Shown here: positions 36,776 through 46,361 of the stretch, in pieces
Numbering within the stretch: the first letter of the stretch is position 1
Layout of the letters: each line of letters starts with the position of its first letter
Assembly (NCBI RefSeq): GCF_025791835.1
Contig: NZ_JAOXLP010000020.1
Span: forward strand, 7,048 to 71,047
Source of the DNA: Roseomonas xinghualingensis
GTDB taxonomy: Bacteria > Pseudomonadota > Alphaproteobacteria > Acetobacterales > Acetobacteraceae
Direction: 5' to 3'
DNA: 64,000 bases
Made by a program: the position numbers and the translations under genes
Notes under the pieces: model-generated
What the model saw: the letters and a program-made list of their open reading frames with translations, nothing else
Told to the model about the DNA's origin: nothing
The model's database searches: none

Positions 36776-37963
36776 ATGGCCAGGAACCAGGCAGGTGGTG
36801 CCTGCATCGTTGGCTGGGCGCACACACCCTTTGGCAGGCTGGAGGACGCGCCGGATGCGGAGGCCCTGATCGGCCGGGTCGCGCGGGCTGCCATCGAGGA
36901 TGCCGGGGTTGATCCGGCCGATGTCGATGCTGTCTATGTCGGCCATTTCAATGGGGGCTTCCAGAAGCAGGACTTTCCTTCTTCGCTGGTCCTGCAATCC
37001 GTGCCGAAACTACGCTTCAAGCCGGCAACCCGGCTGGAGAATGCCTGCGCCACCGGTTCCGCCGCGATCCACGGCGCGATGGACTTCCTGGCCGCCGGGC
37101 GCGGCCGCTTCACCCTTGTGCTGGGCATCGAGAAGATGACGGCCATCCCGGGTTCCGGGGTGGGTGATGTGCTGCTCGGCTGCGCCTACCGGCGGGAGGA
37201 GGGCGAAATCCCGGCGGGCTTCGCTGGCGTCTTCGCCCGGATCGCTGAATCCTATTTCCAGCGCCATGGGGACCAATCAGATGCCCTGGCGGCTATTGCC
37301 GCCAAGAACCACCGCAATGGGGTCGATAATCCCTATGCCCAGATGCGGAAGGACCTTGGCTATGAATTCTGCCGCACCGAGAGTGAGCGGAACCCCATCG
37401 TCGCCGGGCCGCTGAAGCGCACGGATTGCAGCCTCGTCTCCGATGGGGCGGCGGCCCTGGTGCTGGCAGATGCGGAGACGGCGGCGACGCTGGGAAAGGC
37501 CATCCGTTTCCGTGCCGCCGTGCAGGTTAACGACCTGATGCCCATCTCCGCCCGCGACATCATCCGCTTCGAGGGTGCGCGCGAGGCCTGGCGCCAAGCC
37601 TATGAGTCGGCCGGTATCGGCGTCTGCGACCTCTCATTCGCCGAAGTGCATGACTGCTTCACCATCGCCGAGCTGATCGATTATGAGGCGATGGGACTGG
37701 TGCCGGAAGGGAAGGGGGCTCGCGCTGTGCTGGATGGCACGGTCGCCAAGAGTGGGCGATTGCCGGTGAATCCCTCGGGTGGGCTGAAGTCGAAGGGCCA
37801 TCCGATCGGCGCCACGGGTGTCTCCATGCATGTCCTCTCTGCCATGCAGCTTGCGGGCGAGGCCGGTGCCATGCAGGTGCCGGGCGCCACGCTTGGCGGT
37901 GTCTTCAATATGGGTGGGGCGGCGGTGGCGAATTACGTCTCGATCCTGGAGCGGCTGCGCTGA
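36776..37963 (+). CDS. Thiolase family protein (acetyl-CoA acetyltransferase/SCP-x type)
   Basis: A 395-aa thiolase-fold enzyme for Claisen condensation or cleavage of acyl-CoA. The nucleophile is C91 in NACATGSAA. The EVHDCFT stretch and the GGLKSKGHPIGATG stretch supply the other active-site elements, in the pattern of the lipid-transfer/SCP-x branch. The ATG at 36776 follows GGGAGG; upstream frame is antisense-like filler. Its stop overlaps the probable CTG start of the deacetylase gene. Substrate unknown. Confidence 0.9.
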   Translation: MARNQAGGACIVGWAHTPFGRLEDAPDAEALIGRVARAAIEDAGVDPADVDAVYVGHFNGGFQKQDFPSSLVLQSVPKLRFKPATRLENACATGSAAIHGAMDFLAAGRGRFTLVLGIEKMTAIPGSGVGDVLLGCAYRREEGEIPAGFAGVFARIAESYFQRHGDQSDALAAIAAKNHRNGVDNPYAQMRKDLGYEFCRTESERNPIVAGPLKRTDCSLVSDGAAALVLADAETAATLGKAIRFRAAVQVNDLMPISARDIIRFEGAREAWRQAYESAGIGVCDLSFAEVHDCFTIAELIDYEAMGLVPEGKGARAVLDGTVAKSGRLPVNPSGGLKSKGHPIGATGVSMHVLSAMQLAGEAGAMQVPGATLGGVFNMGGAAVANYVSILERLR

Positions 37964-39102
37964 CGACTCGCCGTCCGCTTCTCATAGGCTCCGAGATCTA
38001 CCGGGGCTCGACTTATGGACCGAAGCACCCGCTGGCCATTCCTCGGGTGCCGGCAACGCTCGACCTGATCCGCGCCCTGGGCTGGCTCGATCCCGACCGT
38101 TATCTGGAGAGCCCCCAGGCTACTCCGGCGCAGCTCTGCCGCTATCACACGCCGGAGTATATCGCCGCGTTGCAGCAGGCCGAGGTGGAACAGTCAGCCC
38201 CGCCTGAGATTCGCGAACGCCACCATATCGGGGCCCATGGCAACCCGGTCTATCGAGAGGTCTTCCGCCGGCCCGCGACCAGCGCCGGCGGCGCCATACT
38301 CGCGGCACAGCTGACACGGGGCGGCGGCATTGTTCATGTTCCCGGTGCTGGCACGCATCACGCAATGCCGGATCGCGCCAGCGGCTTCTGCTATATCAAT
38401 GATCCGGTGCTCGGGCTGTTGGAATGGCTCGATCTCGGCCTGACCAACGTCCTCTATCTGGACATCGACGCGCATCACGGCGATGGTGTGGAATACGCCT
38501 TCTGCAACGATCCCCGGGTCTTCACCCTCTCGGTGCATGAAGCTGGCCGCTGGCCCTTCACGGGGAAGCTTGAGGACCATGCGGGAGGCCATGCCCGCAA
38601 CATCCCCGTGCCGCAGGGCTTCAATGATACGGAAATGGAGCATGTGCTTCAGGCCGCGATCCTGCCGATCCTGCGGCATCTCCGTCCCCAAGCGGTGATG
38701 CTTCAATGCGGCGCCGATGCACTGGATGAGGATCCGCTGGCCCGACTCTCCCTTTCCAACAACGCCCATCGTGCCGTGCTGCGCGCCCTGATCCCTGAGG
38801 CGCCCCGGCTGATCGTCACCGGCGGAGGTGGCTACAATCCCTGGTCGGTTGCACGCTGCTGGGCCGGCATCTGGGGCACGCTGGACGGGCGCCCCATGGC
38901 CGGTCGCCTGCCGCCGGCGGCCGAGGCTGTGTTGCGGGCGCTCGAATGGCATCGGTCGGGGGGGCGCAACCCGCCGGAGCACTGGTTCACCACCCTGGTT
39001 GATGCTCCGCGTCCCGGCCCGTTGCGGGCCGAGGTGGTGGAGGCCTGCGATGCGGTGCTGGAAGGCCTGCCGGAACCCGCTATGCCGGCACCAGCAGGCT
39101 GA
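37960..39102 (+). CDS. Histone-deacetylase-family (AcuC-like) amidohydrolase, probable CTG start
   Basis: A zinc-dependent deacetylase with [22 protein letters not shown] and TGGGGYNP as metal and active-site motifs. The first canonical start in frame is a GTG at 38047, but 29 family-like codons precede it, including [20 protein letters not shown], which homologues carry at their N-terminus. No ATG, GTG or TTG is available upstream of them. A CTG at 37960 overlaps the thiolase stop (CTGA) and has GGAG 8 nt before it, so I take it as the start (380 aa). Members deacetylate acetyl-lysine, acetylpolyamines or acyl amides. Its 3' end overlaps ispDF by 23 bp. Confidence 0.85.
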   Translation: MTTRRPLLIGSEIYRGSTYGPKHPLAIPRVPATLDLIRALGWLDPDRYLESPQATPAQLCRYHTPEYIAALQQAEVEQSAPPEIRERHHIGAHGNPVYREVFRRPATSAGGAILAAQLTRGGGIVHVPGAGTHHAMPDRASGFCYINDPVLGLLEWLDLGLTNVLYLDIDAHHGDGVEYAFCNDPRVFTLSVHEAGRWPFTGKLEDHAGGHARNIPVPQGFNDTEMEHVLQAAILPILRHLRPQAVMLQCGADALDEDPLARLSLSNNAHRAVLRALIPEAPRLIVTGGGGYNPWSVARCWAGIWGTLDGRPMAGRLPPAAEAVLRALEWHRSGGRNPPEHWFTTLVDAPRPGPLRAEVVEACDAVLEGLPEPAMPAPAG

Positions 39103-40225
39103 CAGCCGCCTGGGCCGCGATTCCTTCCTCGCGTCCAGGGAAACCCAGCCTTTCGGTGGTGGTGGCCTTTACCGAAATCCGGCCCTCCGGCACGCCGAGA
39201 AGTGAGGCGACGCGCGCGATCATGGCCGGAGCGTGCGGGGTGATCTTGGGCCGTTCGCAGATCAGCGTGACATCCGCATTGGCCAGAACCGCGCCCCGTG
39301 CGGCGATACGGCCGGCGGCGTGCCGCAGGAAGGCGGCGCTGTCGGCGTCCTTCCATTGCATCTGGCTGGGTGGGAAGTGGCGGCCGATATCGCCCTCGGC
39401 CAGTGCGCCATAGATGGCGTCGCAAAGGGCATGTAGCCCGACATCGGCATCGGAATGCCCGTCCAGGCCCAGTGCATGCGGCACCTGCACGCCGCAGAGG
39501 AAGAGGGGGCGGCCCTCCACCAGCCGGTGCACGTCGAATCCGGTGCCGACGCGTGGCAGCATGCGGGGCAGCATCGCGGCCTCAATCCTCTCCAGGTCAC
39601 CAGGATAGGTGATCTTCACATTCTCCTCCGAACCCGGAACCAGCCGCACCGCATGGCCGGCGGCTTCCAGCAGGGATGCATCATCGGTGGCGCCTCCGGG
39701 CGCTGCGCGGTGCAGGGACAGCAGCAGGGAGAAGCGGAAGCCCTGCGGCGTCTGCGCGCGGTGCAGCCCCTCGCGCGGGACAGTGCGAATGATGGCACCA
39801 TCTTCGGCCAGCTTCAGCGTATCCGCCACCGGCTGGGCGGGGATGGCGCCCTCCGCCTCTTCAAGCGCGGCCAGCACAGCCTTTACCGTACCAGCCGGCA
39901 CCGCCGGCCGGGCGGCGTCATGGACCAGAACCAGCGTAGGGGCGTGGCTCTCCAGGGCTTCCAGCCCGGCCAGCACGCTTGCCTGACGCGTGGCGCCGCC
40001 GGGAATGGCGGGCAGCACCGGCAGGCCTGCCAGGATGGAATCCACCCGCCCACGCTCCTCATCCGCGCAAACCGGCTGTATCGCGTCCACCAGCCCGTCA
40101 CGCAGCAGAGCCTCGGCGGCATGGCGCAGCACCGGGCGGCCCAGCAGGGGCAGGAACTGCTTCGGCTCTCCGCCACCCAGCCGCTCGCCGCGCCCGGCCG
40201 CCATCAGCAACGCCGCCACTCGCAT
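39080..40225 (-). CDS. ispDF: Bifunctional IspD/IspF enzyme of the MEP isoprenoid pathway
   Basis: A 381-aa fusion. Residues 1-225 are the CDP-ME cytidylyltransferase (Isp[11 protein letters not shown] near the N-terminus, then VHDAARP). Residues 226-381 are the MECDP synthase (Isp[13 protein letters not shown] with the metal Asp/His, then [14 protein letters not shown]). The fusion skips IspE, which must be elsewhere. This architecture is common in alphaproteobacteria. It is divergent from dusB across 126 bp and convergent with the deacetylase gene. Confidence 0.95.
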   Translation of the reverse strand: MRVAALLMAAGRGERLGGGEPKQFLPLLGRPVLRHAAEALLRDGLVDAIQPVCADEERGRVDSILAGLPVLPAIPGGATRQASVLAGLEALESHAPTLVLVHDAARPAVPAGTVKAVLAALEEAEGAIPAQPVADTLKLAEDGAIIRTVPREGLHRAQTPQGFRFSLLLSLHRAAPGGATDDASLLEAAGHAVRLVPGSEENVKITYPGDLERIEAAMLPRMLPRVGTGFDVHRLVEGRPLFLCGVQVPHALGLDGHSDADVGLHALCDAIYGALAEGDIGRHFPPSQMQWKDADSAAFLRHAAGRIAARGAVLANADVTLICERPKITPHAPAMIARVASLLGVPEGRISVKATTTERLGFPGREEGIAAQAAVSLLVPA

Positions 40226-40351
40226 CGGGATCTCCCCCTTGTCACGGCGCGGAACCTAGCCGCAGGCGGCCTGCCCGCCCAGAGCGAGAGGGCCTGCGAG
40301 AGGAGCGATCCTGCTTGACCGCCTACCTGCCCGCTTGATAGGCATTTCCAC

Positions 40352-41470
40352 ATGCCGACAACCTCACGCACTGGAGAGGCTGCCCATCCGGCGGGCAGTC
40401 TGCATCTGCGCCCGATCATGGTCGGTAGCGTCCGCATCGACCGGCCCGTGATCCTAGCCCCCATGTCGGGTGTGACGGATCTACCCTTCCGGCGCCTTGC
40501 CCGTGGACGGGGTACGCCCATGGTAGTCAGCGAGATGATCGCGAGCCAGGCTATGGTCCGCGAGAACCGCCAGACACTGAAGATGGCCGAGGTGGACGGC
40601 TTCGGCGGTCCCGCCAGCGTTCAGCTCGCCGGCTGCGATCCCGAGGTGATGGCCGAGGCCGCGAAGCTCGCGGTCGATCGGGGAGCGGCGATCGTCGATA
40701 TAAATTTCGGCTGCCCGGTGAAGAAGGTAGCCGTCGGCCAGCAGGCCGGCAGCGCGCTGATGCGCGACGAGATCAAGGCTGCCCGCATCTTGGAGGCCAC
40801 GGTGAAGGCCGTGGACGTGCCCGTCACGCTCAAGATGCGGATGGGCTGGGACCATTCCAACCTGAATGCCCCGAACCTGGCCCGGATCGCGGAGGCCTGC
40901 GGCATCCGCATGGTGACGGTGCATGGGCGTACCAGGCAGATGCTCTATACCGGCACGGCGGACTGGGATTTCGTGGCCGGCGTGAAGGCGGCGGTGGGCA
41001 TTCCTGTCATCGTCAACGGCGATATCCTGGGTCCCGAGGACGCGGCGGAGGCCATGCGCCGTTCGGGCGCCGATGGCGTGATGATCGGCCGTGGTGCTTA
41101 TGGCCGCCCCTGGCTGCCGGGGCTGGTCGCGGAATACCTGGCCACCGGCACCATGCCTGCGCTGCCCTCTCTTGAGGAGCAGCATGCGATGCTGCTGGAG
41201 CACTATACCGAGATGCTGTCGCATCACGGCAGCAATCCGGGGCTCCGCCTCGCCCGAAAGCACATCGCCTGGTACTCGCGCGGCCTGCCAGGCAGCGCCG
41301 AGTTCCGCGTCCGCATCAATGCTGCCGATACGGTGGAGGACGCGCTCGCCGCGATCGAATCCTTCTACCGCCCGCTGCTGGATGCTGGGGTGGAAGGGGT
41401 GCGTGACATGTTCCGCGATGCCGGCCGTGAGGCGGCATCCGACGATCCCGCCACCGCCATGGCCGCCTGA
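40352..41470 (+). CDS. dusB: tRNA-dihydrouridine synthase B
   Basis: A 372-aa flavoenzyme that reduces specific uridines in the tRNA D-loop. ILAPMSGVTDLPFR (34-47) begins the FMN barrel. The catalytic cysteine is C121 in NFGCPVKKV, and ADGVMIGRGAYGRPW is the phosphate-binding end. In this group of bacteria it is the classic nifR3 gene and heads the ntr operon; ntrB starts 8 bp after its stop. The 126 bp before it are divergent with ispDF and contain only a weak TTGACC-like element near 40315. Confidence 0.95.
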   Translation: MPTTSRTGEAAHPAGSLHLRPIMVGSVRIDRPVILAPMSGVTDLPFRRLARGRGTPMVVSEMIASQAMVRENRQTLKMAEVDGFGGPASVQLAGCDPEVMAEAAKLAVDRGAAIVDINFGCPVKKVAVGQQAGSALMRDEIKAARILEATVKAVDVPVTLKMRMGWDHSNLNAPNLARIAEACGIRMVTVHGRTRQMLYTGTADWDFVAGVKAAVGIPVIVNGDILGPEDAAEAMRRSGADGVMIGRGAYGRPWLPGLVAEYLATGTMPALPSLEEQHAMLLEHYTEMLSHHGSNPGLRLARKHIAWYSRGLPGSAEFRVRINAADTVEDALAAIESFYRPLLDAGVEGVRDMFRDAGREAASDDPATAMAA

Positions 41471-41478
41471 GGGGCATC

Positions 41479-42615
41479 ATGCACAAGAGCAGCGGCGCCC
41501 AGGACCTGGACCTGCCGGACAGCACCCAGCTCCTTTCGGCCCTGCCGGTGCCGGTGGTGCTACTCGATGCGAAGGAGCGGTTCCGCTTTGCCAACCCCGC
41601 CGCCGAACTCTTCCTCGGCATTTCCTCCGCCAGCCTGGCGCAGCTGCATCTCACAGACCTCCTTCCGGAGGATTCACGCCTGCCAGCGCTGGTGCGCCAT
41701 GTCCGGATGGCCGATGCGCCCATCTCCGACTACGACCTGACGCTGCGTTCCCCACGGCTGCACCGCGACGGCGTCGCCGCTCACGGCGCGCCCATGCCAG
41801 AAATGCCCGGCGCCGTGATCCTGACGCTTCAGGATGGCTCCACCGCCCAGAAGCTGGACCGCCAGCTGAATTTCCGCGGTGCCGCGCGGGGGGCCAGCGC
41901 GATGGCAGCCATGCTCGCTCATGAGGTGAAGAACCCGCTCTCCGGCATTCGCGGCGCGGCGCAGCTTCTGGAGCAGGCCGCGGTGGAGAGCGACCGGGAG
42001 CTCTGCGTTCTGATCCAGGATGAGGTGGACCGCATTCGGGACCTCGTGGAACGCATGGACATGTTCTCCGAGCGCCCCGTCGAGCGCGAGGCCGTGAACA
42101 TCCATGAGGTGCTGGACCATGTACGGCGCATCGCCATCACCGGCTTCGCCGCCCATCTGCGGATCCTGCAGGATTACGACCCCTCGCTGCCGCCGGTCTG
42201 GGGCAATCGCGACCAACTCATCCAGATCCTGCTGAACCTGGTGAAGAACGCCGTCGAGGCGGTCGATCCGCGCGATGGCGAGATCGTGCTCACCACCGCC
42301 TATCGCCATGGCGTCCGGCTGGCGATCCCCGGCTCGAAGGAGCGCGTGCACCTGCCGCTGGAGGTGGCAGTGCGCGACAATGGCCCGGGGATCGACGAGG
42401 AAGTTCGCGCCAACCTGTTCGAACCCTTCATCACCACCAAGCGGGGAGGGCAGGGGCTCGGCCTCGCGCTGGTGGCGAAGCTTGTGGCCGATCACGGTGC
42501 GCTGATCGAATGTGACAGCCGTCCCGGCCGCACCGTCTTCCGCCTCTCCCTTGCCAAGCCGCCCGCGCGGGTGGCGCAGCCGTTGCCGCGCGCACGGATG
42601 CGCCAGTCGGCCTGA
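41479..42615 (+). CDS. ntrB: Nitrogen regulation sensor kinase NtrB
   Basis: A 378-aa soluble histidine kinase/phosphatase that sets the phosphorylation of NtrC in response to PII. An N-terminal PAS domain (about 15-125) is followed by the phospho-acceptor H148 in [11 protein letters not shown]. The N, G1 and G2 boxes of the ATPase domain follow ([26 protein letters not shown]). There is no membrane segment, as expected. It lies between dusB and ntrC with short gaps. Confidence 0.95.
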   Translation: MHKSSGAQDLDLPDSTQLLSALPVPVVLLDAKERFRFANPAAELFLGISSASLAQLHLTDLLPEDSRLPALVRHVRMADAPISDYDLTLRSPRLHRDGVAAHGAPMPEMPGAVILTLQDGSTAQKLDRQLNFRGAARGASAMAAMLAHEVKNPLSGIRGAAQLLEQAAVESDRELCVLIQDEVDRIRDLVERMDMFSERPVEREAVNIHEVLDHVRRIAITGFAAHLRILQDYDPSLPPVWGNRDQLIQILLNLVKNAVEAVDPRDGEIVLTTAYRHGVRLAIPGSKERVHLPLEVAVRDNGPGIDEEVRANLFEPFITTKRGGQGLGLALVAKLVADHGALIECDSRPGRTVFRLSLAKPPARVAQPLPRARMRQSA

Positions 42616-42640
42616 ACCGCCCCTTCCTCCAAGAAGAAGA

Positions 42641-44086
42641 ATGACCGAACGCACCATCCTCATCGCGGATGACGACCGCGCCATCCGCACCGTCCTGGCC
42701 CAGGCGCTTGGCCGGGTGGGGTATAATGTGCGCGCCACCTCCTCCGCGGCCACGCTCTGGCGCTGGGTGGAGGATGGCGAGGGTGATCTGGTGATCACCG
42801 ATGTGGTGATGCCGGATGAGAACGGGCTCGACCTCGTCCCCCGCATCCGCCGCGTGCGGCCGGAGCTGCGGGTGGTAGTGATGAGCGCGCAATCCACCTT
42901 CGCGACCGCCTTGAAGGCCGCCCAGCGAGGGGCCTTCGACTATCTGCCCAAGCCCTTCGACCTGAAAGACCTGCTCTCCCTCGTCCAGCGCGCCCTGGCC
43001 GCACCGGCCGTTGCGCCGGATGAGGCGGGAGAGGAGGCTGAGGAGGAGCGTCTGCCGCTGGTCGGCCGCTCCGCCGCCATGCAGGAGATCTACCGGACCG
43101 TCGCGCGACTCACGACGACGGACCTGACCGTGATGATCACGGGCGAGAGCGGCACCGGAAAGGAGCTGGTCGCCCGCGCCCTGCACGATTATTCCCGCCG
43201 CCGCAGCGGCAATTTCGTCGCCGTGAACATGGCCGCCATTCCGCGCGACCTGATCGAGGCAGAGCTGTTCGGTCATGAGCGTGGTGCCTTCACCGGCGCC
43301 ATGGCGCGTGGCGTGGGCCGCTTCGAGCAGGCAGCCGGCGGCACGCTCTTCCTGGACGAGATCGGCGACATGCCGCCCGAGGCCCAGACCCGCCTGCTGC
43401 GCGTGCTGCAGGAGGGCGAGTTCACCACGGTGGGCGGTCGCACCCCGATCAAGGCCAATGTCCGGATCGTCGCCGCCACCCACCGGGACCTGCGCCAGGC
43501 TATCCGCCAGGGCCTGTTCCGCGAGGATCTGTTCTACCGCCTGAATGTCGTCCCCATCCGCCTGCCGCCGCTGCGCGAGCGGGTGGAGGACATCCCCCTC
43601 CTGGCCCGCCACTTCCTCGAAAGGGCCAAGGCCTCGGGCCTTCCGGCGAAGTCACTGGACAATGATGCGGTGGAGCGCCTGAAGTCCCATCCCTGGCCCG
43701 GCAATGCCCGCGAGCTGGAGAACCTGATGCGCCGCCTCGCCGCCCTCTACCCCCAGGAGGTGATCGGTGAGGATGCGGTGGCGGCGGAGCTGGCGGAGGC
43801 TGAGCCTTCCCCCGGCCTTCCCTCCGCTCCGATGGCGCCCGAGACCTTGGAGCAGGCGGTGGAACGGCATCTGGCCAATTTCATGAATGCCCATCGCGAC
43901 GGGCTTCCGGTACGGGACCTCTATGAGCGCGTCCTGGCCGAGGTGGAGCGGCCGCTGCTGCGGCTGGCGCTGGCCAATACCCGCGGCAACCAGATCAAGG
44001 CAGCGGCCATGCTCGGCCTGAACCGCAACACGCTGCGGAAGAAGATCCGGGAGCTGGAGCTGCCGGTCGTCCGCGGGCTGTCGTGA
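42641..44086 (+). CDS. ntrC: Nitrogen regulation response regulator NtrC
   Basis: A 481-aa sigma-54 activator. The receiver domain (1-120) has the acceptor D54 in [10 protein letters not shown]. The AAA+ domain carries GESGTGKE (Walker A), the sigma-54-contacting GAFTGA and [13 protein letters not shown] (Walker B). A Fis-type helix-turn-helix ends the protein. The ATG at 42641 follows AAGAAGAAG; upstream frame is within ntrB. It activates glutamine synthetase and other nitrogen-scavenging genes. Confidence 0.95.
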   Translation: MTERTILIADDDRAIRTVLAQALGRVGYNVRATSSAATLWRWVEDGEGDLVITDVVMPDENGLDLVPRIRRVRPELRVVVMSAQSTFATALKAAQRGAFDYLPKPFDLKDLLSLVQRALAAPAVAPDEAGEEAEEERLPLVGRSAAMQEIYRTVARLTTTDLTVMITGESGTGKELVARALHDYSRRRSGNFVAVNMAAIPRDLIEAELFGHERGAFTGAMARGVGRFEQAAGGTLFLDEIGDMPPEAQTRLLRVLQEGEFTTVGGRTPIKANVRIVAATHRDLRQAIRQGLFREDLFYRLNVVPIRLPPLRERVEDIPLLARHFLERAKASGLPAKSLDNDAVERLKSHPWPGNARELENLMRRLAALYPQEVIGEDAVAAELAEAEPSPGLPSAPMAPETLEQAVERHLANFMNAHRDGLPVRDLYERVLAEVERPLLRLALANTRGNQIKAAAMLGLNRNTLRKKIRELELPVVRGLS

Positions 44087-44096
44087 TCGCCGGGCC

Positions 44097-46361
44097 GTGA
44101 CAAGGGATCCTCGCGCACCGCCGAAGAGCCTCGCCCGCCGGGTGGTGGATATACTGCTCGGCCGGGTGATGACACTGGCCCTCGCCCTGGGGGCGCTGCT
44201 GGTGGGCATCGCCTCCTTTGCCGTGCTGTCGGGTGGTAGTCCCTTCGGGCCGGCCACGCCGGCGCAGACGGCCGCCCTGATCCTCGTCAATGCCGCCTTC
44301 GTGCTGCTCCTGGCCGCCAGCCTGGCCGGGCGCCTCGTCCGTGTCTGGGCGGAGCGCCGGCGGGGTAGTGCCGGTTCCCGGTTGCATGTGCGGCTGGTGA
44401 TCCTGCTGGGCGGGGTGGCGGTGGTTCCCGCCCTGCTTGTGGCCGTCTTCGCCGCCGTTTTCTTCCAGCTCGGCATCCAGGCCTGGTTCAGCGACAAGGT
44501 GCGCAGCACGCTGGAGGCCAGCCTCGTTGCCTCCCGCGCCTATCTGGACGAGAACCGGAACACCATCCGCGCCGATGCCCTGGCCATGGCGGCCGACCTG
44601 AACCGCGCGGCACCGCTGCTGCCAGACAATACCCTGGGCTTCAGCCAGGTTCTGACCAACTACACGGCCCTGCGTGGCCTGACCGAGGCGACGGTCTTCG
44701 AGCCGGTGCTCGGCCGCGTCATCGCCAGCGCCGGACTTGGCTCGGCCCTGGTGGTGGAACAGCCGCCCGCCTGGGCGATGGAGGTGGTGCGGCAGGGCGA
44801 GGTGGCCGTGCTGTCAGATGAGAGCGAGGAGGGATGGGTCCGCGGCCTCGTTGCGCTGGATATCGAGCCCGGGCTGATGCTGATGATCGGCCGGCCGCTC
44901 GATCCCTCGATCATCGAGCACATGCAGCGCACCGAACTGGCTTTCCAGGAATACGACCAGCTCGATCGCAACCGATCGGGCCTGCAGGTCACCTTCGTGA
45001 TGATCTTCGCCATCGCGACCCTGCTGGTGCTGCTGGCCGCCGTACTGATCGGGCTGGTGATGGCCAACCAGATCGCCCGGCCTATTTCGCGCCTGATCAA
45101 CGCGGCTGAGCGGGTGAGGGGAGGCGACCTCTCCGTGCGGGTGGAGGAGGGGCGGGCGGATGACGAGGTCGGCAGCCTTTCCCGCGCCTTCAACCGCATG
45201 ACCAACCAGCTTGCCGCCCAGCGGAGCGAGTTGCTGGAGGCTTATCGCCAACTCGATGATCGGCGCCGCTTCACCGAAAGCGTCCTGGGCGGGGTTTCGG
45301 CCGGGGTGATCGGGTTGGACGCGGAGGGGCGGATCAATCTGCCCAACCGTCCGGCGAGCGTGCTGCTCGGCCAGGACCTGGAGGCCGCCGTGGGACGGCC
45401 GCTGGCGGAGGTGGTGCCGGAGTTCCAGGCCTTCCTGACCGCCGCTGCCGCCACTCCCGAGAAGCCTCGTACCGAGGAAATCCCGGTTCGGGGCCCCTCC
45501 GGACGCCAGACGCTGCTGGCGCGGATCAGCGCGGAGTTCGATGCCGGTGGGCTTACTGGTTATGTGCTGACCTTCGACGACATCACTGCCCTCCTCTCCG
45601 CCCAGCGCATGGCAGCCTGGGCCGATGTGGCACGGCGCATCGCGCATGAGATCAAGAACCCGCTCACCCCGATTCAGCTTTCGGCAGAGCGGCTGAAGCG
45701 CCGGTACCTCAAGCAGATCACCGATGATCCGGATACCTTCCGGGCCTGCACCGACACCATCGTGCGGCAGGTGGGGGATATCGGGCGCATGGTGGATGAG
45801 TTCTCCGCCTTCGCCCGGATGCCCCAGCCGGTGATCCGCCCCGAGAATCCGGTTCAGCTGGTGCGGGAGGCGCTGGTGCTGCAACGCGATGCCCACCCGG
45901 CCATCACCTATGACCTGCACCTGCCTGAGAACCCGCCCTCGATCCTCTGTGACCGCCGGCTGATCAACCAGGCCATGACGAACCTGCTGCAGAATGCCGC
46001 CGATGCCATTGCCATGCGCCCCGAAGGAGAGGCAGGCGGCCGGGTCAAGGTGGAGGTCACCTCCGCCCCGGGCAAGGTGCTCATCTCGGTGGAGGACAAC
46101 GGCATCGGCCTGCCTGGTGACGGGGAGCGCGACCGCCTCACGGAACCGTATGTCACCCATAAGGCAAAGGGCACTGGCCTCGGGCTTGCCATCGTGAAGA
46201 AGATCATGGAGGACCATGGCGGCGGGCTAATGCTCGCGGACGGGGCTGACGGCGGGGCGCGGGCCACGCTCACCCTTCCCTCGGATGAGTCGGGAACTCC
46301 TGGCAGATCGGAGCAAGACGGATTGCAGGAAAGAGGAGAGATGCTGCGCCATGGCGCATGA
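44097..46361 (+). CDS. ntrY: Membrane sensor kinase NtrY
   Basis: A 754-aa kinase with several N-terminal membrane segments and an extracytoplasmic region (about 110-290). A further membrane segment near 300-325, a HAMP domain (SRLINAAERVRGGDLSVRVEEG) and a PAS domain follow. The catalytic core has the acceptor His in RRIAHEIKNPLTPIQL and the boxes NLLQNAADA, DNGIGLPG and GTGLGLAIV. It pairs with NtrX, whose start overlaps its end by 11 bp. The start is a GTG at 44097. NtrYX responds to nitrogen, redox or envelope signals in relatives. Confidence 0.94.
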   Translation: MTRDPRAPPKSLARRVVDILLGRVMTLALALGALLVGIASFAVLSGGSPFGPATPAQTAALILVNAAFVLLLAASLAGRLVRVWAERRRGSAGSRLHVRLVILLGGVAVVPALLVAVFAAVFFQLGIQAWFSDKVRSTLEASLVASRAYLDENRNTIRADALAMAADLNRAAPLLPDNTLGFSQVLTNYTALRGLTEATVFEPVLGRVIASAGLGSALVVEQPPAWAMEVVRQGEVAVLSDESEEGWVRGLVALDIEPGLMLMIGRPLDPSIIEHMQRTELAFQEYDQLDRNRSGLQVTFVMIFAIATLLVLLAAVLIGLVMANQIARPISRLINAAERVRGGDLSVRVEEGRADDEVGSLSRAFNRMTNQLAAQRSELLEAYRQLDDRRRFTESVLGGVSAGVIGLDAEGRINLPNRPASVLLGQDLEAAVGRPLAEVVPEFQAFLTAAAATPEKPRTEEIPVRGPSGRQTLLARISAEFDAGGLTGYVLTFDDITALLSAQRMAAWADVARRIAHEIKNPLTPIQLSAERLKRRYLKQITDDPDTFRACTDTIVRQVGDIGRMVDEFSAFARMPQPVIRPENPVQLVREALVLQRDAHPAITYDLHLPENPPSILCDRRLINQAMTNLLQNAADAIAMRPEGEAGGRVKVEVTSAPGKVLISVEDNGIGLPGDGERDRLTEPYVTHKAKGTGLGLAIVKKIMEDHGGGLMLADGADGGARATLTLPSDESGTPGRSEQDGLQERGEMLRHGA

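Noticed and set aside
40315..40342. Promoter for dusB (TTGACC with a TGATAG-like -10)
   Set aside because: Spacing is 15 bp and the -10 match poor; not strong enough to list as a feature.
44814..46217. 467-aa minus-strand open frame
   Set aside because: Antisense shadow of ntrY, which carries all kinase boxes.
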